Shown one piece after another: positions 42,997-53,750 of a stretch of 64,000 nt of DNA (the stretch's first letter is position 1; each line of letters starts with the position of its first letter). The translations under genes were made by a program, and so were the position numbers. The notes under the pieces were generated by a model that saw nothing but the letters and a program-made list of their open reading frames with translations, had not been told where the DNA came from and did not search any database. Source of the stretch: Evernia prunastri (taxonomy: Eukaryota; Ascomycota; Lecanoromycetes; Lecanorales; Parmeliaceae); assembly GCA_003184365.1 (NCBI GenBank), contig NKYR01000004.1, positions 310,001-374,000 on the forward strand, in the 5' to 3' direction.

Positions 42997-45736
42997 TCAC
43001 ACAGCATTGCTGACTTCACGGAGGGCTTCCTCGTATACGGAAGCGGGGATGGTGGCAATGAAAACGGCAGCAACACCTAGCAAGCCAACCCCCACGCCCG
43101 CCACGAATTTCCCAATGCCTCCAGATGATGAAGATGACGTCCTAGCCTTCTTAGGAGCTGGTCCTTCGGTGTCATCCTCTTGAACGGTCTTGGTGGTAAC
43201 TACCGAGCCCAGAGCGGGCTCAGCAACGCTGTCTTGAGACACAGAAACGGTGGGAGTCTGGACGATGTTCTCCCTTGGCTGAGCGTCAGGTAGAGGAGTG
43301 TCTTGAGCGACGGGTCCGATTTGAGGCTGCGTGATATTATCTTCGCCGGATGACCACATCAAATATGTGGGTTCCACGGGTGATTGTGGATATGCGCCCA
43401 CCGATGGTTCCTCGAAATTTCCTTCCTCAGAATTTCTCTTGTAGCTGAGGGTGCGTCTTGCGGGCGAACTGAGCTCAGTTGCAATTGCATTGGGCACGGG
43501 TTCAGCGTCATCGCTCCCGTTCATTTCTCCATATTTTCTCTTGAAAGAATTAGGGTTCTCAGCGAGATAATTCTCAACAAGACTTGGAATCGTGATCTTG
43601 TATGCTTGTTTTCCGGTCCGTGCAAAGCGATCGGCATCCATAATCATGTCATCGTTCTCTTCATAGGGGTGAGCCCAAGAATCGGTTGCTTGGCTTTTTG
43701 AGTTTTTCACACAGTCTGGCTTTGGCGAGCGAGGTACAGGTATCACGGCTCGTGGCTGACGGCTGAACGGGCCCTGATCATATGTACGAGGTTCCGGGCT
43801 CTGGAGCTCTGGCCAGGAGTATGGTCCAGGCTGTTCTTCGCGATATGCCACATTGTCTGGTCCATGTTCCGTGGAGGGAGAGTGAGTGGTCTTAGGAACC
43901 GCAGGCCACTGGGGCAGAGGACGGTTATTAAAGGTGTCTCGACCTAGGATCATCTTCGGGTCGCTCGCCTTCCTAGCCAGTGCCGCATCTGATGGACTGG
44001 GTGCTCGCTGAGCCCAAGACGGCTCGGTAGGCTGGCTTACGTTGATAGCATCACTCACGCTGAGATGCCCTAGACGAGTGGGGCGAAACTCATCAAAGGG
44101 GGGCGTCAAAATTGTGTGGTACGGTTCTTCATTGCCGACTTGAAAAGTGACTTTCGGCTTGGGTCTGTGTAGTGCTTCAACGTTGAGGACCGAGGGCTCT
44201 GGAGATTGCTCCAAGTCATCGTCGCCGAAGAATTCGTGCTCATAGTCGAACCCGTCATCATCCTCGCTGTGGAAGCCATCGATGGCTTCAGCAAACGTTT
44301 CAGCAAGACTGCTCGTCAGTTTGTGCCTTCTTGCTTCCTCCCCATCGATCATGATATTGACTTGCGTCTCCAGGACGACGTGGTGTCTTTGAATCTCCGA
44401 GTCCCGGTCGCTTTGTTCCTTGACCGCAGTCATGTTTGTTGGCACTATCACAGGGGAGGTCTGATGAGCAATCTGCGGCTCACCCCAGGATCTTGACCGA
44501 TTCGCTTGTTCAGCGTTAGAAGATGCGTGAAAAGGCAAGATGTCCGGGCCATCATCTTCGCTCTCTGTATCCACCTCGATAACATTGGTACGCACTCCTT
44601 CAAGGTTGATAGCATTTTCCTGCGATGTACCATCTTTCGTTAAAAGATCTCGCGAATAGGTGTGGCCTTTTATGCCGGAACCGCGTGTCTCGCCAGGTGC
44701 TGGCCCAGCCTCAGAGCCCTGATATACGTCTTTCGTGTTATTGTACGTTTTGGCAGCAGCGTGATGATCGGGTGTCGTGGCTGCAGAAACCTCTTCTTCA
44801 TCATTCTGAACGGATGAGGCAATCTGTATCTCTCCTGCCTCGTCCTCTGAGTCGAGTTCATCATCCGATGAAGGGACAGAAAAAGTATTGGGACGGTGAA
44901 CAACAATCTGAACAGAGCCTTCCCGAGATGATTGAGAGGAATGCTCAAAGTCATTCGTAAAGGCAGGGCGGCTGATGGGAGTCTTATGGACCAGTCGTTG
45001 CCTCATGGCTGTAGTGGAGGAGCTATCTTGCATCCCACTGTAACATGTCAGCCACAGTACTGTCAGACATAGAGGAGAGACTGACATGCGGGACTCCCAT
45101 TTCGAATGAACACAAAAATCTTTGGCTGGGTACTCGACTGTAGAGATTTGGTAAGCTGATTGATGTCTCGGAAGCGGTCGTTGATGGAGAAGACACACCC
45201 GCTCCGCTTGTGACTTTCTGACCGAACGTTATAATCTCACCGTCTCCTACACTGAATTCCATCTCAGGCTCTAATCTCTTGCTGTTCATGAAGGTGCCAT
45301 GGGTTGATCCGCAGTCTTGTAGATATATTTCCTGCATCGGGACCTTAGCAGTCGTTCAGTCTTGCGTCTGCGCTGCCAACTCACCTGCTGGCTATGAGAA
45401 GCCGTGAACTTTGCATGAGTCCTCGACAAAATCGGGTAGTCGAACCACGCGTTATCTTGGGCAGCAAGGAGGCCTTTGGTAGGGTTCTTGGAAGCTCGGC
45501 CAACGCTGACGGATGGGATGTCGGGGGTGATTGCGACAGTCCGGTGATTCTGCTCCTCGCCCTTCCCGAGCGGTGTCAAAGTAATCTTGACTGCGTATCG
45601 AAGTGTGTCAGCTTAAACCAGAAGTAGGGAGTCGCTTTTCGGGCGGGCAATCTCAACCCATCCAAGAGGCTCATCCGAGCTGGCGAAGAAATATGGAGGA
45701 AGGAGGCGACTTACCCTTCATATTGTTGTCGGGCAT
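42997..45736 (-). CDS. Tail-anchored FHA-domain protein
   Basis: Five exons (45715-45736, 45385-45590, 45199-45331, 45086-45137, 42997-45037) give 817 residues. The FHA domain fills about residues 10-125: VSVGRAS, LSRTHAKF and CGSTHGTFMNS carry the usual Gly-Arg, Ser-x-x-His and Asn phosphopeptide-binding residues. The rest is Ser/Pro/Glu-rich and disordered, with acidic blocks (SSDDELDSEDEAGEIQ). A hydrophobic segment FVAGVGVGLLGVAAVFIATI near the end, after a basic patch KKAR, suggests a C-terminal membrane anchor. FHA plus tail anchor recalls Far9/Far10 and SLMAP of STRIPAK, but those carry the FHA elsewhere and have coiled coils, so orthology is doubtful. The last intron (48 nt) can be read through in frame. 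Confidence 0.75.
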
Positions 45737-46453
45737 TTCTTTTGTACTGTCACCAGCCAGAGATGTCAATCGGTATACGTTGTTGCCTGTCGTGAGCTGT
45801 TCCGGCCAGATTGCGAGGAACCCGAGTGGAGGTCACTTGGCCAAATGATGAAATGACTCGATTAATGGCTCGAAACTCCTCAACACAGAGACTTGGTGTT
45901 CAGTGTAACGGATTGTGTTTCGGTCACGCAAGGATACTGTTCTTTCAAGGAGAATGTGTATGGTTCATGATAGTGGAGGAAGGTAGGGATCAAGAAGCTG
46001 TCGAGGGGTGTCGAGGCAGCCGTGGGTCACTTTCTATCTTGGTGGGGTAAGAAGGGCTGCCAAGACTTTGATAGGCTAGCGCCATCTTGGAAAGTAACGG
46101 CCGGGCGAAATTCAGGCTTACAAGCGGCGTGAGGAGGAGAAGGCTCGAAGACTGCTAACTACTCTGGACCTTCGATCAAATTTACGAGTAATCACCGAGG
46201 GTTTGCATTGTTGTCAAGGGTAGAGTAGGAACAAAGTACCCCGCAGACTCCCGGTCCACATATCCAAGTGCCTAAGAAGAAGGCTAGCGATGGACCAATG
46301 TGGGCCAAACCGTGAAACTGCCATGGCAAAGATAGATGAAGATCCTAGGAACATCACCTTTGCTGAGAAAGTTGCCCGCCACCTAGATGCCACTTATCGA
46401 AAAGAACGGAACCCTGTCCACCGCACGGCCTTTTCACCTTCGTAAGGCGAAAG
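45737..46453. other. Intergenic, FHA gene promoter and MAPK 3' end
   Basis: 717 bases between two minus-strand genes. No gene recognised. Confidence 0.5.
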
Positions 46454-48003
46454 CTAGTGCATCGCATCCAGTCCTCCTTGCAGCTCCTGTTCAAGCTCCA
46501 TACCATGTCCCATGCCGTGCATCTGCTGTGGGTGCGCTGCTTCCTGAGGTCTTGGATCCTCATGAGACCATTGATTGGCGTTTTCGGGAATCGGAACATT
46601 GATCTGCCCGCTCATTTGCTGCTGCGGTTGCTGTACACGCACTTGCTGTCTGAATCGAGCCACTTCGGCAAGTATCATTTTCCTCATCTCGGGCACGTCC
46701 TCTACGACCTCGAAGTGGAAGTCAAATGTAGTTGCGCAGGAGGGTTCATCCGAGGCATCGTGCCAAATATGCAAGTAGCGGTGCTCAAGTGCTTCCTCCA
46801 CAGAGATTCGAGCGGATGGATCGAAAGCCAGCATCTTATCCAAAAGGTCCAAGGCGTCGGGGTTGGCGTTCGAGAAGAGCCGCAGGAAGGGCACTTTGGG
46901 CATGTAAGGTAGATTGCGGACATACTCTTGCGCTCTAGGCGATCCAATCCGTGACAGGGTCTCTTCGTTCGGAGTTCCGAGATAGTGGAGAATTTGGTTC
47001 AGCTGGTCGACATAATCTCTTCCTTTGAAGAAAGGTCGACCACCCAGCAGCTCAGCAAGAATGCAGCCGATAGACCAGACGTCGACTATGTTACTTAGCT
47101 AGGTTCTCAACAGGCGCGGGAGTAATGGACGATCATACTTGCTTTGGTGTAACTCTGGAAGCTCAACATGATCTCCGGTGCTCGATACCATCTTGTGGCT
47201 ACGTATTCGGTCATGTAGCCTGCATTTTCTTCCGGATCCATGGAAAAGCCTCGCGCGAGCCCAAAGTCACAGATCTTCAGCTCACAGTCTGCGTTGACCA
47301 GCAAGTTGCCGGGCTTAAGATCTCGATGGAGGACGTTGGCTGAGTGAATATACTTCAAGCCGCACAGAATCTGATAGATAAATGACTGAAAATGGGCATC
47401 GGTCAGAGGCTGACCAGATCTGATGATTGCTGCTAGATCGCATTCCATGAGTTCTAAGAAAGGTCAGTAAAGAGGTCGCTATGGGTTCAACTTGTCAGCA
47501 TGCCTTCATAGAGATAGGTCTCGTTGAAATTGTCCGGCCGAGGGATGTCCATATCGTATAGACATGTTATCTTGATAGCTCCGTCAGCATTTTGTTTAGA
47601 CTTAGAAACTCGAACCTTGCGCCATCACTCTTACATTGCGATGACCTCGGAAGTGCTGTAGTAGCTTGATCTCACGCAAAGCCCGCTTTGCAAGGATCTT
47701 CTTGCTGAATACATTGGTGACTTTCTTGATTGCAACACCTTCGCCAGTATGATTGTTGGTCGCCGCACTGCAATGTCAGCGTCAGGGTGTACAACGGAGA
47801 GCCGCATACAGACTGGTGCAGCCTAACGCTCAAGATCCATCCCATTTCCTTGCGCACCAGACAAGCATGACAGATGATTGAATCACATACCATACTATGC
47901 CATAGGCTCCTTGCCCAAGCTCCTTGGTTACATTGTATCGCTCGTCAACAATGAAGTCTTGGTTAAAGACTTTGAAGACCTTGCGGCCTTGAAGATCAGC
48001 CAT
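46454..48003 (-). CDS. SLT2: Cell-wall-integrity MAP kinase, Slt2/MpkA type
   Basis: Five exons (47891-48003, 47635-47767, 47504-47570, 47139-47453, 46454-47085) give 419 residues. Kinase marks: GQGAYGIVC (P-loop), VAIKKV (Lys), VLHRDLKPGN (catalytic loop), DFGLARGF and the activation loop TEYVATRWYRAPE, the TEY being the ERK/Slt2 type. The C-terminal tail is Gln/His/Pro-rich (QQVRVQQPQQQM), as in fungal Slt2 homologues. It acts downstream of the Bck1-Mkk cascade for cell-wall stress, in cytosol and nucleus. The third intron (47454-47503) begins with GC (GAAG|GCATGC) and ends TTAG; no GT donor restores YEELMECDLAA. Length fits the family (about 415-425). Confidence 0.95.
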
Positions 48004-48783
48004 GGTGTCTCGGATGGAGCTCAATAGATACTGCAGATGGATGCAATTGAGAAGATAGATTATGCGCTTAGATGCTCGGATGCGGTAGAAGGCTTGCAAA
48101 TGCTCTAAGCAGCCAAGGCGAGTTGTGTGTTACGCGCCTCACGGATTGCGGTAGGTGGGATAGGCCAAAAGCAAGGCTCAAAGATGATGAAAAACGCTCG
48201 AAATGTATATCACTCACATCAACATCAAGATTGACATTGACGTCCACAAGAAATCAATCAGCTGAAGGAGAGGACTGGAAAGGGGAGTAAGCGCTGATGC
48301 TGATGGGTTGAACTGGCTTAGTTGACAGAAGCTGTTTCGTTTGGAAACCCTGGTACGGCAAGGGAACCAATGGCGGGGCTGAGCGGGGGTCCAAGGCCTT
48401 TCAGCCCAGCGAGGCGCGCCTTGGATTAATCTACGTAACCTAACTTACTTTGGTACTTTGATTACATTACATTACATTACCTCAAGTAATTTTCTCAAGC
48501 CCGCATCCTGATCCTGATTTTCTGATCCTGATCGTGGCGCGGCTTCCAAAGTCCAACAGATCCCTTCAGCTCCTCTTTACTTTAACCCCCTTCTATGACT
48601 TCTAACATACGATTGAGAATGGTCATATCCACGCCCATTGGCCTGCTCGACTATTCTTTTTCCACACTCGGTTCAAATCTAGCTTGCTTGCGAATTTTAG
48701 ACAGAGGAACTTGCATCGATCTAACAAAGCTATCCAAATACAACAACGCCCGGACTCATGCCCAAGATATTGACCCCCTGTAA
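48004..48783. other. Intergenic, MAPK promoter; (ATTAC)4
   Basis: 780 bases with a perfect ATTAC x4 microsatellite at 48461-48480 and CTGATCCTGATC direct repeats near 48507-48530. No gene seen. Confidence 0.5.
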
Positions 48784-50043
48784 TTAAGCTATTCCATCGT
48801 CATTCGCGATGGAGTCAATATACCTTCCTGCGGGGGTCTCTTCCAACAAATCTTCAACATCCAGTCCAATGCTCTGCCCAAAATCCACACCATTCTTGAA
48901 ATCCTGAATTTCGTCCACGATTCCATTATCGTGTTTGTCCAATATTTCCTGCAGGTTGTCTGCCAGGTCCAAGTCCGTGATTTCCCAGACGAAAAGCAGA
49001 TCAGGCAAGCAAGCTGGGTGCCATTGTGGGATCGCCGTCTCGAGGATAAGTCCAGTCATGACCTTCGACATCCACTTCTTCAATTCTTGAGGCTTTCGAT
49101 GGTTGCCATGTAGACTATAATGCTGCCATGCCCACTGCCTCACCACTTCCTGGAGCCCCTTGCCGTGTTCGTCAATTATAGTCTTGAGAACAACATTGAT
49201 CTCTGCTTTTATGCTGGCTGGTTGTTCCTGAATGAACTGAGATCGTGTCTTCCATTGCTGTGCAAAGACATCGACCAACGACCCGTCCTCAGTGCTGTCT
49301 TCCTCGTTCAGGACGCTCGGTCGACCGAAAATCAGAATTCTCACGCATATCGCAGTCCGCCTCGCTACCCTTTTTCTTGTGTATGATTTAATCGCTTCCA
49401 CATCCATATCCAGACGATCTTGCATGTCTTGGAGGAACATAACATTCCGCATGCCGGTGAAGTTGCTCGTGTCCATCGCCCTCACTGATTCAATCAGCTG
49501 CTTGCCATACTGCCAACATTGATTCTCTGAGAGAATGGCATATTTCAAGCGTTGTGATTGTGCCGAAGTCCTGTGTGTGCTGTCTCCAAAGAACCATTTC
49601 CATTCCGGAAATTGCTCGATCTCCATACCGCGGAAGACTGCCTTTATGTTCGCTTCGAAAAGTTGCTTAGTGACTACGCTACTGTTGACCAAGTCGAGGA
49701 GGTTTAGCGGATGAGTGTGTTGCATCAATTTCAGGAGCAGCTCACTAGGCAGCGTTTCGAAAGGGGAAGGGTGTCGCTGCTTTTGACTCTCCAATCGCTC
49801 CTTGTGGTCTTGTCTTATCTTTCTCAATGCCCGTGCCACCTTTCTTATTTCAAGCTCTCGTCCATGCCGTCTATTTTGCTCGTCCGTTTGCATGAATCGT
49901 TTGGGCTGACGCCCGTATGGATTCCCTTCGTCGGAGTGCCGACTTGCGGCAAGCGCCGCCTGAAATATGTCGTCCGGTATGTGGGAGGCGTTAATTGGAA
50001 CCCTGGTCGAGGAATCTACATCTTCAAAGGCCCTTTTAGCCAT
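48784..50043 (-). CDS. F-box-like protein
   Basis: A single exon codes 419 residues. After a charged leader (KRFMQTDEQNRRHGRELEIRK cut by helical basic segments) the F-box-like motif reads FETLPSELLLKLMQHTHPL NLLDL, beginning near residue 95, and is followed by EQFPEWKWFFGD, a motif seen after F-boxes in many fungal proteins of unknown target. The remainder is helical with no repeat-type substrate domain (no LRR or WD40). F-box proteins link substrates to SCF ubiquitin ligases through Skp1; the substrate is unknown here. An acidic C-terminus (LDVEDLLEETPAG) ends the protein. No intron signals break the frame. Confidence 0.75.
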   Translation of the reverse strand: MAKRAFEDVDSSTRVPINASHIPDDIFQAALAASRHSDEGNPYGRQPKRFMQTDEQNRRHGRELEIRKVARALRKIRQDHKERLESQKQRHPSPFETLPSELLLKLMQHTHPLNLLDLVNSSVVTKQLFEANIKAVFRGMEIEQFPEWKWFFGDSTHRTSAQSQRLKYAILSENQCWQYGKQLIESVRAMDTSNFTGMRNVMFLQDMQDRLDMDVEAIKSYTRKRVARRTAICVRILIFGRPSVLNEEDSTEDGSLVDVFAQQWKTRSQFIQEQPASIKAEINVVLKTIIDEHGKGLQEVVRQWAWQHYSLHGNHRKPQELKKWMSKVMTGLILETAIPQWHPACLPDLLFVWEITDLDLADNLQEILDKHDNGIVDEIQDFKNGVDFGQSIGLDVEDLLEETPAGRYIDSIANDDGIA

Positions 50044-51825
50044 CGCTGCGATATGCTAACGATAAGATGAAGATTTGGATTCTGCTGAACAGGACGTCAG
50101 GTCATGGATCTTGAACATATGAGAACTGATCTCTGGACAAGAAGCCTTACTTGGAATGATTCAATTACCTCACTAGGAAAACGCCAAGGCGACTTCTATT
50201 GATGAGGTAGCCCGGTTGCTGGTATCCAAAGTATTCAAGATGTGTAATGATCTCCAACAGCTTTTGTTGAAAATCGTTGGTGAGGGGCTTTAGCGATGGC
50301 TGAGCTGGCTAAGAAGATTGGTACTTTTGAGATGAGATGAACGTAATGGAGGTTATATTTTTATGTATCTCGAAGCTTACTGTTGTGGGTGATAAGCCAC
50401 TCGACTGTCAGTAAGAAGATCAGAGAGCACCGTGGTAGTGCTTAATGTATGAAGTGTACCACTGACAATTAATGATGGCCAGGAAGAGTGTGGAGAAATA
50501 GATATCTGCGGCGAATTCTATCTTGTCTCAGGCAAAGATGTTTGTTGCACTTGGTGGGATATTGTGAAGTCTCTGAATATGCAGAAGAGAAAGATTCTTC
50601 CCGTTCTCTCAAAAGCTATATACTCTGTACAAATATTGCCATTTTTTTTTTGACTCAGACAACCTTCTCACACCAATCATCTGAAAAGATTCAATATATT
50701 GCATTTTCCTTGATAGTATGCCCAAAGCCAAGGACCTCAGCCACTCCCTCCAAGAAAATTGCATTATATCTCACATTGACCTAGTCGTGGCGTGAATCGC
50801 TCACCCTTAAACGGAGGACTAGGAATCCAGCTTGAAGGACCTCGCAGGCTGGTCCAGCAGCGTCCCCACAGGCTTCGTCAAAGCGCAATCCTTTTCTTAT
50901 GCCCTCCTTCTGGTTCTCTGGAAATGCGTGCATGGATATGGCATCCACAAGTCCGAATAGAACCCTGGCCTCCAAAATCCAGATCTACTAGACGGAAGTC
51001 CAGGAACAATGTCCACATTCAACCCTACCCACGCGCTTTAGATCCCCATGCTTTGGACTCTGAGTCTGTGAAAGGAAGGCACGATGAGCGATGTCAATGC
51101 ACCACTACCAGCATCCGTAGAAACGACGCTTCCATCCGCTCTTTTCTTCCCGAGGATCACAGCACAGGGAAAATTTCAAGAAATGCTCTCCCGGTTAGAC
51201 TCGGAGCCGCCTTTCCTCGCATGATTTCAATTCATTCTTTGGTGTAGAAAACTGCTTCCGCAATTCAGGAAATCCGTGCGATGGCATGTACGGACCGTGT
51301 CTCTTCTGTTTGGAAACTTTCACTGGCTGTATGTATGTTGACCGAGTACTTGATGGGAGAACGGGTTGAACTAGCCGGAGGATAAGAAGTAGAGACTTTT
51401 ACCTACTTTCAGTGATGAGAGAGCCTCAGTCTTCTGAGACTGGTTCTGGAGACATTCACTTCCTTTTCACATAGTTATCTTCTATTCTTTGGGTTCAGAA
51501 GTGTCTCAAATGTTGCGAATGCTCTTTGTTTGCGATTTCACAACTGTCTCATATGGGTAAGGCAAATGCCTACATACTATGAATCATCGTTCTTTCCACC
51601 GCAGACCCCAGCTCCTGTTCCTGCACATCCGAAGGGCAGATCATACCTGATTACCTCCCATAGTCGAGTTGCCCTCTTCACCTCATGACTCTCGATTCAC
51701 TTTTCATCAATGCCCTCCACCTTCTCAGGAAACATTTCAAGCGTAGTAAGCCGCTCCTTTCATCTCCAGACACTACTCTATGCCTCTCTACCACAAGCCT
51801 CGAAACGACCTCAACAACCGAATGC
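50044..51825. other. Gene-free 1.8 kb
   Basis: Between the F-box start and the end of the UstYa-like gene. Open frames (for example 50792-51247) have no domain and no start context I trust. A T9 tract lies near 50642. Confidence 0.45.
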
Positions 51826-52874
51826 TCAACTCCCGTCGCCCAGTACGCTATGCTCCACCGTCCACCTCCAAAGCGCATCCCAGTCCTTACAATGTCGATG
51901 CTCCACCCCCCAGCCATCGACATTCGAATGCCGTCCGTTAAGATCCAGCTCCTCGTTCGCAAACTCTAGCGTCGTATCACCATCTGCAAGCAAGCAAGCA
52001 ACCGCATTAGCCTCAACTCCAACAAGACCTTAAACCTCCTCCTCTCTCCAAACAACCGCCCAGAATGGGGAAAAAGGAAGAGGGAAATTCGAAAACCAAA
52101 TCTTGATCCCACTCGAAGGAAAGACTCACTACACTGCACCGCCTGCCTCAGAAAATCAAAACAATGCCCAACATGCTCCTCCCTCCCACCCCCATCCTCA
52201 TTTCCAACCCCTCCATAATACCCCCTCCTTATCACCCCCAAACAATGCAACTGATGGAACACGCTCACGGAATAGTACGCCTCCTCCCCCTCATCCTCCA
52301 CGCCCGTCCCATTCCCTCTACCATCACCGTGCGCCGCGTCAAACTTCGGATGCAGCACCATACCCGGTCTCGTGAAACCGTAGCGTGCTGGCTCACGCAC
52401 GGCGACAAAACCGAGGCCTTGGTCTTGGCCCGGGATGATGGTGGCCCAGAGGGCGTCGGTTTCGGGGGAAGGGGGGCCGGAGAAGGGGGTACGGGTGAAG
52501 GTGTGAGGGTGGGGATTTTGGAGGGCTAGGAGGTGGGGGACAGGTGGGTCAGTTGGGGTTGGTTTTGGGTGGGGTGGGAAGGAAAGGGAAGGGAGGAGGG
52601 GAAGGGTGGGGTTGGAGAATCTACCTGGCGGGAAGAAATCTTGCGTTTGGTTGGCAGTGTTTGGTGTGGAGACATGGATGAAGAGCAATGCGGCGAGGAT
52701 TGCGGTGCTGAGCCAGGCTGCGGTTGCGAGGAGGAAGCGGAGGACTTGGTGGACCTGCGTTCCGGGTGATGATATCAATGTGCCTGACTCATTGTAATTG
52801 ATGCTCGGTTCTTGATTGCCGAGCTTCGAATAGTTGATATCTGTCGGACTCCCGTTCCATAGTTCCTGGAACAT
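51826..52874 (-). CDS. UstYa-like (DUF3328) membrane protein
   Basis: Two exons (52130-52874, 51826-51983; 146-nt intron) give 300 residues. One transmembrane helix lies at about 45-68 (VLRFLLATAAWLSTAILAAL). The lumenal part has SGPPSPETDALW and both HXXHC motifs of the family: FHQLHCL at about 207-211 and EHVGHCFDF at about 234-238. The second exon completes the domain (VQCNGDTTLE, then DGWGVEHRHCKDWDALWRW). UstYa-type proteins act as oxidases or cyclases of ribosomal peptide and other secondary-metabolite pathways, in the secretory membranes. No precursor peptide, kexin-type repeat protein, P450 or other tailoring enzyme is visible nearby, so it stands alone here. A Gly-rich insertion (HGDGRGNGTGVEDEG) is unusual. 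Confidence 0.85.
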
Positions 52875-53750
52875 GGTGAAAGGTTTTACAATTGAGGAAT
52901 TTGGCTGCGATATCGTGTCGATCTCACGCAATCAATGTGGCCCACGGAGCTCATAAGGGGATCCTAGAGTGCCATCATACCTTCCAAGGCGTATGGAGGA
53001 CGGCTTTGTTCGATTTAGTCTGAATTATCGCAACGTAAAAACCACGATGAGGTAGCGTAGGAGATAGTGCTGCTGCTCTCACCAGACCTCATCGCCGTGA
53101 TCGAGAGCCTACTGCCACCATCTACCGTACAGTGTGCGGGTACTGAATGGACACGGTTCTTGTAAAGATGTAGTTCCAAAGTTCGACGAGTGCAGGTTCC
53201 GTATTGATGCATAAATCCGGCCGGAGAACAAAGGCAGAAGAAACATTACCCCTGCACAAAGCCATTAGCTAGCTCCCAGGCCACGCTACAGTAGAGGGCA
53301 GTCAATATAAGGGCTCTCTCTACCTTTGAAGATGATGAGAATAAGAAATTTCCCCTGAGCAGTACGAGTACGCTTTCGCATTTCCAGCCAAAACCACAGC
53401 CTTTGATTACTTTCACACAATGCGATTTTCACGGAGCGAGTTTTTTGCTTAGAATGCAATGTGAGATAACAAACTTGTGCGGGGAATGCAATGTCTAATA
53501 GTCCCTCGCCATACCTGGAAAGAGAGGAGCTTGGGCTCAAGTGAGGAAGTTAAGCAGGCAAATTAAATGTCCAACCACTGCCCCAACATTAAAGAATGGC
53601 TATTATGAGTCGAAACCTTATATACCAAACAATACCACAAAGTCCAATGACACACTGCATTGCAAAGCCTCAGGTGCATACCCTAGTCCTCAAGACAATT
53701 CCTCTCTCAGTCTCACCACAACCCCAGGTCGTCCCACCCAAAGTATGCGC
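52875..53750. other. Intergenic, UstYa-like promoter
   Basis: 876 bases between two minus-strand genes. Nothing recognised. Confidence 0.5.

Noticed and set aside
50792..51247. 151-codon plus-strand frame
   Set aside because: Arg/Ser/His-biased, no domain, no neighbours to splice with.
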